Part shown: piece after piece, positions 1 through 5,835 of the stretch
Position numbering within the stretch: the stretch's first letter is position 1
How the letters are laid out: each line of letters opens with the position of its first letter
Assembly (NCBI GenBank): GCA_040509755.1
Contig: JBEVKF010000051.1
Span: forward strand, 1 to 8,094
Direction of reading: 5' to 3'
Source: JACVRW01 sp040509755
GTDB lineage: Bacteria; Actinomycetota; Thermoleophilia; Solirubrobacterales; Thermoleophilaceae
DNA length: 8,094 nt
Notes under the pieces: generated by a model
What the model was told of the DNA's origin: nothing
The model's input: only the letters and a program-made list of their open reading frames with translations
Databases searched by the model: none
Made by a program: the position numbers and the translations under genes

Positions 1-1727
1 CCGCCGAGTTCACCGGAACGGGAGTCACACGGATGCTGGAGGCGATGCGCGAGGTCGCCCCGGATGCCCGCTTCTACCAGGCCTCCTCGTCGGAGATGTT
101 CGGGAAGGTGCTGGAGGTGCCCCAGCGCGAGTCGACCCCCTTCTACCCGCGCTCCCCGTACGGGGTGGCCAAGTGCTACGGCCACTTCATCACGGTCAAC
201 TATCGCGAGTCGTATGACCTTTTTGCCTGCTCAGGGATACTTTTCAACCACGAATGCCTGCACGCACAAGTACCTCTGATGGTGCGCCGGGACGGAGTCC
301 AGTCGGTCAAGACGCCAGCCGACCTCGTGCCGCTTCGCAGCAAGGGGCCGAGCGTTCAGACCTTCGCGCCCGAGGGACTCCTGGAGATCTGGGACGGAGA
401 GGATTGGAGCCTCGTCACCGCGATCACCGCGACCCGCCGGCGCCGCGCCGATCCCGATCACAGGCTCTTGTCCATCGAAGCGCGCGGCGGGATCGTCGAG
501 GCGACCGCGCATCACCGCATGCTCGACGCCGACAGAGAGGAGCTCCGAGCCGACAGCCTCGAGGCCGGCGACCGCGTCGCCCTGTCTGAGGAGTTTCCGC
601 ACCCGCCGGTCTGGACGGTCATCAGCGAAGAGATGGCCGAGTTCTTCGGCCTGATGGTCGCTGACGGGTGGGTGGCTCGGGACGCCGCCAACGCCTGTTT
701 CACGAACAACAACGCCGCCCTGCGTGCGCGTGTCGCTCAGCTCTGGGCAAGGCTCTTCCTCGGCAAATCCCATGAATGGGATGGGCGCTCCGGGTTCGAC
801 CCCCACGCCACGGTAGGGAAGCTGAACCTGACCGGCGCCTCGGGCGCTCGGGTCTGGCTACGCGAGCAGCTCTACACGAGGACGGCCCACAAGCAGGTCC
901 CCGAGCTCGTCCTCAATGCAGACAGCGAGGTCTGGCACGCCTTCCTTCGCGGGTACTACGCCGGCGATGGGCTCAAGAAGGGCGGCGGGATGTCGGTCAA
1001 GACAAACAGCCCGGTGCTCGCTCAGGGCCTGTGCTGGATGTACCACTGGCTCGACCAGCCGGCCTCGGTCTACGTCGAGCGGCGCGCGGGACGCGCCTAC
1101 TACCAGCTCAATCTGGCCTCGGCGGTCCGGGTCGGTGCGAAGGGTCAGCACCTGCGCCGCGATTCGCATGAGATCCGGCGCATCGGCGAGCCGGCCGAAG
1201 ACTCTGAGTTCGTCTTCGACCTCGAGACCGAGAGCGGATACTTCTGCGCAGGCGTCGGCCGAGTGGTGGTGCACAACTCCGAGCGCCGGGGCCTCGAGTT
1301 CGTGACCCGCAAGGTCACCCACGCCGCCGCCGCCGTCAAGCTCGGCCTCGCAGAGGAAGTTGCGCTAGGAAACCTCGACGCCGAGCGCGACTGGGGCTAT
1401 GCCAGGGACTACGTCGAGGCCATGTGGCTGATGCTCCAGCAGGACGAGCCCGAGGACTATGTGATCGCCACCGGCATCACGCACTCGGTGCGCGATCTGG
1501 TGCGCGTCGCCTTCGAGCACGCCGGGATCGATCCCGACAAGCACGTGCGCCTGGATCCTCGCTTCCTGCGCCCGGCTGAGGTCGAGCACCTGATCGGCGA
1601 CTCCTCCAAGGCACGCGAGAAGCTCGGATGGGTGCCGCAGACCTCATTCGAGGAGATGATCCACCGCATGGTCGATTCGGACCTCGAGATGCTGGCAGCA
1701 GGGGTTCCCCAGAAGCAGGCGGGGTAG
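1..1727 (+). CDS. gmd: GDP-mannose 4,6-dehydratase, interrupted by an intein (5' partial)
   Basis: This enzyme converts GDP-mannose to GDP-4-keto-6-deoxy-mannose, the precursor of GDP-fucose, GDP-rhamnose and related sugars, in the cytoplasm. The frame is open from base 3 and already encodes conserved Gmd sequence (AEFTGTGVTRMLEA), so the ATG at 33 is internal. By alignment from memory with the E. coli enzyme, about 100 N-terminal residues, including the Rossmann glycine motif, lie outside the window. Counting from Met33, the catalytic residues are visible: Ser19 (in place of the usual Thr) and Glu21 in YQASSSEMFG, and Tyr43/Lys47 in SPYGVAK. Residues 75-415 are an intein; the exteins join as FNHE-SERRG, matching the family's NHESPRRG loop. 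The C-terminal extein continues with FVTRKVT, LGNLDAERDWGYARDYVEAMW and ends at TAG 1725-1727, directly abutting the next ATG. The spliced protein would be about 335 residues, normal for the family. Confidence 0.95.
   Translation, partial: AEFTGTGVTRMLEAMREVAPDARFYQASSSEMFGKVLEVPQRESTPFYPRSPYGVAKCYGHFITVNYRESYDLFACSGILFNHECLHAQVPLMVRRDGVQSVKTPADLVPLRSKGPSVQTFAPEGLLEIWDGEDWSLVTAITATRRRRADPDHRLLSIEARGGIVEATAHHRMLDADREELRADSLEAGDRVALSEEFPHPPVWTVISEEMAEFFGLMVADGWVARDAANACFTNNNAALRARVAQLWARLFLGKSHEWDGRSGFDPHATVGKLNLTGASGARVWLREQLYTRTAHKQVPELVLNADSEVWHAFLRGYYAGDGLKKGGGMSVKTNSPVLAQGLCWMYHWLDQPASVYVERRAGRAYYQLNLASAVRVGAKGQHLRRDSHEIRRIGEPAEDSEFVFDLETESGYFCAGVGRVVVHNSERRGLEFVTRKVTHAAAAVKLGLAEEVALGNLDAERDWGYARDYVEAMWLMLQQDEPEDYVIATGITHSVRDLVRVAFEHAGIDPDKHVRLDPRFLRPAEVEHLIGDSSKAREKLGWVPQTSFEEMIHRMVDSDLEMLAAGVPQKQAG
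213..254 (+). other. AT-rich, rare-codon patch abutting the intein insertion site
   Basis: The 14 host codons just upstream of the intein contain 18 G or C in 42 bases (43%), in a gene that is otherwise about 70% GC. They use TAT, CTT (twice), TTT, TCA, ATA and GAA, codons nearly absent elsewhere in the window. The encoded residues are ordinary conserved Gmd sequence (YDLFACSGILFNHE). The bias fades over the first intein codons (GCA, CAA, GTA, CCT). This probably marks host sequence copied together with the intein from a lower-GC donor during homing; it could instead be chance. Confidence 0.55.
255..1277 (+). mobile_element. Intein with LAGLIDADG homing endonuclease domain in Gmd
   Basis: This is an in-frame 341-residue protein-splicing element; residue numbers here start at its Cys1 (Cys75 from Met33). 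Cys1 opens block A (CLHAQVPLMVRRDG). Block B is around 80-108, with the T-x-x-H motif at Thr84/His87 and the typical tail ELRADSLEAGDRV. Two dodecapeptide endonuclease motifs follow: FFGLMVADGW (130-139, Asp137) and FLRGYYAGDG (230-239, Asp238), both keeping the metal-binding Asp. Block F is EFVFDLETESGYFCAG and block G is VVVHN, ending in the His340-Asn341 pair. The first downstream extein residue is Ser. Every residue for class 1 splicing is present, so splicing and endonuclease activity both look intact. Removing the insert restores uninterrupted Gmd sequence. Block F has Tyr where many inteins have His, a known variation. The boundaries are inferred from these motifs and from the Gmd family sequence, with single-residue precision at both ends. 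Confidence 0.95.
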
Positions 1728-2906
1728 ATGGAGCCGCCCCCCGGGGAGTGCGACCTCGCAGTCGTCGGTGGCGGCATCCTCGGCCTGGCGGTGGCGCGCG
1801 CACTGCACGCGCGGCGTCCGGCGGCGCGCGTCGCGGTTCTCGAGCGTGGCGCCGAGGTCGGCACCGGCCAGACCGGCGCCAACAGCGGCGTCATCCACGC
1901 GGGCATCTACTACGCGCCCGGCTCGCTGAAGGCGCGGATGTGCGTGGCGGGTGCGCGCGCCATGTACGCCTACTGCGAGGAGCACGGCATCGCGCACGAG
2001 CGCTGCGGGAAGCTGATCGTGGCTCGCGACGAGTCCGAGCTCGGGCGCCTCGACGAGCTCGAGCGTCGCGGGCGCGAGAACGGCGTGCCGGGGCTGCGCC
2101 GGCTTGCGGGCGAGGAGATCCGTCAGATCGAGCCCCACGCCCGCGGGGCCGCCGCCCTTCACTCGCCCGAGACGGGCATCGTCGACTTTGCCGCGGTGGC
2201 GCGATCGCTCGCCGCCGGCCTCGAGCGCGAGGGCGTGCCGGTGGCCAGGCGCTGCGCGATCGAAGGTGTCGATCAGCGCGGCGGGCGCATCGTCCTGCGC
2301 CACGCGGGTGGCGAGACCACCGCGCGCTTTGCCGTCTTCTGCGCGGGCGCCGCCTCGGACCGGCTCGCCGTCATGGCAGGCGCCCCCAAGGACCCGCGCA
2401 TCGTCCCCTTCCGCGGCGCCTACCTCTACCTCAAGCCGGCCAAGCGCGAGCTAGTGAACGGCATGGTCTATCCAGTGCCCGACCCTTCGCTGCCGTTCCT
2501 CGGCGTCCACCTCACCCGCCACATCGACGGGAACGTCTCGCTCGGGCCGAGCGCGCTGCTGTGGCCGCGCGGCACCAGCGAACTGAAATGGCCTGGCACG
2601 TGGCGCATGGCGCGCACCTGGTGGCGCACGGGGGTGACGGAGATCAAGCACGCCGCAAGCAAGCGCTCCTTCGCCGCCGCGGCGGCGGACTACGTGCCCG
2701 AGATCCGCCCGGGCGACTTCGACGGCGGCTTCTCGGGGGTGCGGGCACAGGCTCTCGCTCGCGACGGCACGCTCGTGGACGACTTCGTCGTGTCGGAGAC
2801 CGAGCGGGCGCTGCACGTCCGTAACGCACCGTCGCCGGCCGCCACCTCGTCGCTTGCCCTCGCCGGGTTGATCGCGGATCGGGTAGATAGCCTCGCGCCC
2901 GCATGA
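1728..2906 (+). CDS. lhgO: L-2-hydroxyglutarate oxidase-like FAD-dependent oxidoreductase
   Basis: This is a 392-residue flavoprotein of the D-amino-acid oxidase/glycerol-3-phosphate dehydrogenase fold, closest in motif to LhgO, which oxidises L-2-hydroxyglutarate to 2-oxoglutarate. The dinucleotide-binding motif VVGGGILGL is at 12-20 with the ribose-binding acidic residue Glu39. The family signature GQTGANSGVIHAGIYYAPGS is at 47-66, IVDFAAVARSLA at 151-162, PVPDPSLPFLGVHLTRHIDG at 249-268, and the C-terminal FAD region GVRAQALARDGTLVDDF at 337-353 and HVRNAPSPAATSSLALAG at 363-380. Length is normal for the family. The ATG directly follows the gmd stop (TAGATG), and the gene's TGA overlaps the rmlC ATG (ATGA), so it is a true operon member and probably translationally coupled. 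Nothing looks truncated. Its role in a polysaccharide operon is unclear: it may have a housekeeping function or act on another 2-hydroxy acid. Confidence 0.85.
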   Translation: MEPPPGECDLAVVGGGILGLAVARALHARRPAARVAVLERGAEVGTGQTGANSGVIHAGIYYAPGSLKARMCVAGARAMYAYCEEHGIAHERCGKLIVARDESELGRLDELERRGRENGVPGLRRLAGEEIRQIEPHARGAAALHSPETGIVDFAAVARSLAAGLEREGVPVARRCAIEGVDQRGGRIVLRHAGGETTARFAVFCAGAASDRLAVMAGAPKDPRIVPFRGAYLYLKPAKRELVNGMVYPVPDPSLPFLGVHLTRHIDGNVSLGPSALLWPRGTSELKWPGTWRMARTWWRTGVTEIKHAASKRSFAAAAADYVPEIRPGDFDGGFSGVRAQALARDGTLVDDFVVSETERALHVRNAPSPAATSSLALAGLIADRVDSLAPA

Positions 2907-3439
2907 AGCGCCTGGCCACACGCCTCGACGGGCCCATCCTGCTCGAGCCTGCCGTGCACGGCGACTCGCGTGGCTTCTTCTTCGAGTCGTTTCGGGCCAG
3001 CAGGCTCGCCGACCTCGGGATCGACGATCGCTTCGTCCAGGACAACCACTCGCGCTCGGGGCGAGGGGTGTTGCGCGGCATGCACTTCCAGCCGGGCCAG
3101 GCAAAGCTCGTGCGCTGCGCGCGCGGTGCGATCCTCGACGTGATCGTGGACATCCGGCGGGGCACGGCGAGCTTCGGCCGCTGGGAGGGCGTTCGCCTCG
3201 ACGACGAGGCCCACTGCCAGCTCTACGTCCCGGATGGCTTCGCGCACGGCTTCTGCGTGCTTTCCGAGGTGGCGGACGTCGTCTACAAGGTCTCGACCTA
3301 CTACGACCCCGCGGCCGAGTCGGGCTTTCGCTTCGACGACCCCGATGTGGGAATCAAGTGGCCGGACGATGTCGAGCTCGTGGTCTCCCAGCGCGACCGC
3401 GAGGCGCCGCTCCTGCGCGAGCTCAGCCTCGGCGCCTGA
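2903..3439 (+). CDS. rmlC: dTDP-4-dehydrorhamnose 3,5-epimerase
   Basis: This 178-residue cupin enzyme catalyses the third step of dTDP-L-rhamnose synthesis, epimerising dTDP-4-keto-6-deoxyglucose at C3 and C5 in the cytoplasm. Visible family motifs are GDSRGFFFESF (20-30), QDNHSRSGRGVLRGMHFQ (46-63) with the catalytic base His61, QAKLVRCARG (66-75) with Lys68, VDIRRGTASFGRW (82-94), VPDGFAHGFCVLSE (109-122), YKVSTYYDP (128-136) with the candidate catalytic Tyr pair 133/134, and SQRDREAPLL (162-171) with Asp165, the likely partner of His61. The length is typical of the family. The ATG overlaps the preceding TGA in ATGA. No rmlA, rmlB or rmlD is in the window, so the other rhamnose steps must be encoded elsewhere. 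The 3' end overlaps the convergent flippase gene by 17 bases. Confidence 0.95.
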   Translation: MKRLATRLDGPILLEPAVHGDSRGFFFESFRASRLADLGIDDRFVQDNHSRSGRGVLRGMHFQPGQAKLVRCARGAILDVIVDIRRGTASFGRWEGVRLDDEAHCQLYVPDGFAHGFCVLSEVADVVYKVSTYYDPAAESGFRFDDPDVGIKWPDDVELVVSQRDREAPLLRELSLGA

Positions 3440-4973
3440 GAAAGCTCGCCACGAACACGCGCTCGGCCGGCTCGAGCACCAGGCCGTAGAACGCCGCCCA
3501 ATACGCGGCGACGCCCGCGACCGCGAGCGCCATCACGACGATCAGGGTGTCCGGGTCGAGCGCGATGCGGGCCAGCCCAAGCGCGAGGGCAAGACCCGCG
3601 CCGAGCGCCAGCGACGGGAGGTAGGCGCGCCCCAGGATCTGGCGCAGCGGCACGCCGGCGGCGCTCAGCCCCAGCCGCAGCAGGAACGGGAACGCGACGA
3701 AGAACGGGATCGCCGTCCCGAGCGCCGGACCCTCGAGCCCCAGCTCGGGAGTGAGCACGAGCGACAGCGCCAGGTTGGCCAGCGCCGCGACGACCATGAT
3801 GCGCGCCAACTCGCGCGCCCGCCCGGCGCCGACCAGGAACCCGGGCGTGACCACCAGCCCGCCGTACAGCAGCCAGTAGGACACGAGGATCGCAAGCGCG
3901 GCGCCGCCGTCCGAGTAGCGATCGCCGAGCCAGACGTCGAGGATCGGGCCGGCCAGGACGACCAAGGTCACGCAGACCGGCACGAACAGGGCGAGCGTGT
4001 AGCGAGTGCCGCGCACGACCAGCTCGCGCAGGCGGCGCTCGTCGCCGGTTGCCACATAGCGCGAGGCGGTCGGGACCACCGGCACGGCGAGCGCGCTACC
4101 GAGCGCGTAGAGCAGGTTGTGCGCCCTCACAGGACCCTCATAAAGGCCAACCGCGGCCGGCGACCGGTAGCCGCCCAGGATCAGCCTCCCCGAGGCGTAC
4201 ATGGCCAGGTTCGAGAGCTCGACCACAAGCAGCCAGCCCGCGGTCGGCACGATCGCCATCACGCGCGGCCGCGTCACCCCCGAGCCGACCAGTCGCAGCT
4301 CCGGCGCCGCGCGCCGCGCCACGAGCGCGGACAGGGTGCCGCTGAACAGGGGGATCGCCCCGCTTGCGGCCATCAGGGCTCCGAGCCCCGCGTCCGCGAA
4401 GATCAGCACGAGCATCATCGCCAGGTACAGCAGGACCGCGGCGATCTCGGTCCGCGCGGCGCGAATGAACTCGCGCTCGGCCCGCAGTGCGTCGAGATAG
4501 ATCGTGGCGGCGATCCCGACCGCGGTCAGCAGGCCGAGGCCGAGGCCGCCGATGCGGGCGTCGCGCGCCAGGTCGCCCTCCCGGATGAATGCGGCGATCG
4601 CGAGAGCCGCCGTGGAGATCAGCAGTCCGGTAGCCAGCCCGACCACGGCGTAGAGCGCCGCCGCGGCGGAGAACATCCGCGCCCGCTCGCCGGGCTCCAC
4701 GGCGCCCGCCATCGCCCGAACCGCCGAGGCGGCCACGCTGTTTCTCAACACCAGCAGGTACCCGGCCAGCGAGGCCACGAGCCCATACGCCCCCAGCTCG
4801 GCGACCGACAACCGCCGGGCCAGAATCGTCACGATCGCGAGCAGCACGAGCAGGCCGCTGGCCTGCGCGACCTGCTGCAGGAGCGCCCCGGACGCGAGCA
4901 GGCGGGCCTCGCCCGGCCCCGGCGCACCCTCCTCGGACTGCGCAACCCCGGCAGGACGCACGTGTTGGACCAT
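3423..4973 (-). CDS. Polysaccharide flippase, Wzx-like (MOP superfamily)
   Basis: This 516-residue, strongly hydrophobic protein probably flips lipid-linked oligosaccharide across the cytoplasmic membrane. The architecture fits the polysaccharide-transporter families: a short polar N-terminus, about 12-14 hydrophobic segments, and short loops rich in Arg and Glu. The start of the domain, GALLQQVAQASGLLVLLAIV followed by ARRLSVAELGAYGLVAS, is the usual Wzx/MATE-like opening. Other segments include LILGGYRSPAAVGLYEGPVR, which fits the central loop preceding TM8, and a C-terminal hydrophobic bundle (SLALGAGLALALGLARI, then VVMALAVAGVAAYWAAFYGL). I chose the ATG at 4973 because a longer frame to 5084 would run into the divergent glycosyltransferase and adds a non-conserved polar stretch. 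GTG at 4961 is an alternative; neither has a clear ribosome binding site. The function is assigned by topology and context, and the transported substrate cannot be read from the sequence. Confidence 0.85.
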   Translation of the reverse strand: MVQHVRPAGVAQSEEGAPGPGEARLLASGALLQQVAQASGLLVLLAIVTILARRLSVAELGAYGLVASLAGYLLVLRNSVAASAVRAMAGAVEPGERARMFSAAAALYAVVGLATGLLISTAALAIAAFIREGDLARDARIGGLGLGLLTAVGIAATIYLDALRAEREFIRAARTEIAAVLLYLAMMLVLIFADAGLGALMAASGAIPLFSGTLSALVARRAAPELRLVGSGVTRPRVMAIVPTAGWLLVVELSNLAMYASGRLILGGYRSPAAVGLYEGPVRAHNLLYALGSALAVPVVPTASRYVATGDERRLRELVVRGTRYTLALFVPVCVTLVVLAGPILDVWLGDRYSDGGAALAILVSYWLLYGGLVVTPGFLVGAGRARELARIMVVAALANLALSLVLTPELGLEGPALGTAIPFFVAFPFLLRLGLSAAGVPLRQILGRAYLPSLALGAGLALALGLARIALDPDTLIVVMALAVAGVAAYWAAFYGLVLEPAERVFVASFLRRRG

Positions 4974-5022
4974 ACGCGAGGGCTCGGCGCCCCCGGATCT
5001 CCGGCTACGCTCCTGCCCGACG
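4974..5022. promoter_or_regulatory. Divergent intergenic region, candidate promoter/operator
   Basis: These 49 bases between the flippase and glycosyltransferase starts are the only true intergenic gap in the window, so promoters for both directions should lie here or inside the neighbouring 5' ends. A TANNNT-type -10 candidate, TACGCT, is at 5006-5011, about 12 bases before the glycosyltransferase ATG, but there is no convincing -35 at 17-18 bases. If used, the leader would be only a few bases, consistent with the lack of a Shine-Dalgarno sequence. A short inverted repeat, CCGGA-TC-TCCGG (4993-5004), could be an operator, but such a palindrome is easily found by chance at this GC content. 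Confidence 0.3.
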
Positions 5023-5835
5023 ATGCAACCTACCTCCCACTCGCGGCCCCACGTCCTCTCCGAGGTGGCCCGCGGCGTGCGCACGCGCGACCTTCTCGGC
5101 GTGCCGGTGGCGATGGTCGACTACGAGGGCGCCATCGGCGTCATGGACACGCTGGTGGACACGCGCGAGAAGGGCTATGTCTGCGCTGCTCCGGTGCACG
5201 CGCTGATGGAGGCGCGCCGCGATGCCGAGATGCTTGCCGCCCTGCGCGGCTCGACGCTCGTGGTTCCCGATGGGATGCCGCTCGTCTGGGCCGCGAACCT
5301 GCTGGGCGAGAAGCTGGCCGACAGGGTCTACGGGCCCGAGCTGATGCTCCGCTACAGCGACCGCTGCGCCGAACGCGGGCACCGCGTGTGGCTGTACGGC
5401 GGTCGCGACCAGGGCTCCCTGGTCCAGTTGGCGTTGTCGCTGCGCCGCCGGCATCCCGGAATCCAGGTTGTCGGCGGCTACTCGCCTCCCTTCCGGGCGC
5501 TCACCGCGGAGGAGGAGCGCGCGACGATTGATGAGATCAACCAGGCGCAGCCGGACGTGCTGTGGGTCGGCATCGGCGTGCCCAAGCAGGAGAAGTGGAT
5601 GGCGCACATGCGCGACCGGCTCGAGGTGCCGGTGATGTGCGGCGTGGGCGCCGCCTTCGACTTCCACGCCGGGCGAATCTCGATGGCGCCGCGCTGGATG
5701 CAGGATCGCGGACTCGAGTGGATCTACCGAACGGTGCAGGAGCCAAAGCGCCTCCTGCCGCGCTACCTGCATACCAACCCGCGCTTCCTGGCGGCGTTCG
5801 CGCGGCAGTACCTGGCCGAGCGCGGCCGCTCCTAA
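5023..5835 (+). CDS. WecG/TagA/CpsF family glycosyltransferase (GT26)
   Basis: This 270-residue enzyme belongs to the family that transfers a sugar, often N-acetylmannosamine or its uronic acid, from a UDP donor to an undecaprenyl-linked acceptor at the inner face of the membrane. Motifs in order: LLGVPVAMVDY (24-34), VCAAPVHALMEARRD (53-67), VPDGMPLVWAANLLG (81-95) with Asp83 as candidate catalytic residue, RVYGPELM (101-108), VWLYGG (122-127), VLWVGIGVPKQEKWM (179-193), GVGAAFDFHAGRI (207-219) and the C-terminal MAPRWMQDRGLEWIYR followed by EPKRLLPRY, the membrane-targeting tail of the family. The region 53-60 lacks the usual T-x-N substrate-binding motif, having Ala and Pro in those places. 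The ATG at 5023 has no Shine-Dalgarno sequence and opens the second operon. Its TAA shares a base with the next ATG (TAATG). Donor and acceptor are not determined by sequence alone. Confidence 0.9.
   Translation: MQPTSHSRPHVLSEVARGVRTRDLLGVPVAMVDYEGAIGVMDTLVDTREKGYVCAAPVHALMEARRDAEMLAALRGSTLVVPDGMPLVWAANLLGEKLADRVYGPELMLRYSDRCAERGHRVWLYGGRDQGSLVQLALSLRRRHPGIQVVGGYSPPFRALTAEEERATIDEINQAQPDVLWVGIGVPKQEKWMAHMRDRLEVPVMCGVGAAFDFHAGRISMAPRWMQDRGLEWIYRTVQEPKRLLPRYLHTNPRFLAAFARQYLAERGRS

Noticed and set aside
33..35. ATG at 33 as the start of gmd
   Set aside because: The frame is open upstream to the window edge and encodes conserved Gmd sequence; a start here would remove the whole NADP-binding motif.
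255..1277. Insert in gmd as a group I intron or a gene fusion rather than an intein
   Set aside because: The insert is open and in frame throughout, begins with Cys, ends with His-Asn before Ser, and carries Hint blocks A, B, F and G, so it is removed at the protein level.
1628..2824. 398-codon plus-strand open frame overlapping gmd and lhgO
   Set aside because: The product is an Arg/Ala/Gly-rich string without recognisable motifs, while the other frame encodes a full FAD enzyme.
4974..5084. Longer flippase start at 5084
   Set aside because: It would add 37 polar residues with no family resemblance and overlap the divergent glycosyltransferase start.
3234..5531. Long 765-codon plus-strand open frame across the flippase gene
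   Set aside because: It is antisense to a clear membrane protein, its product is a low-complexity Arg/Gln/His-rich string, and it runs into the glycosyltransferase gene out of frame. Such shadows are expected in GC-rich DNA.
5562..5834. N-terminal extension of the UDP-sugar dehydrogenase frame
   Set aside because: It overlaps the end of the glycosyltransferase in another frame and is Arg/Ala-rich; the Rossmann motif starts right after ATG 5835.
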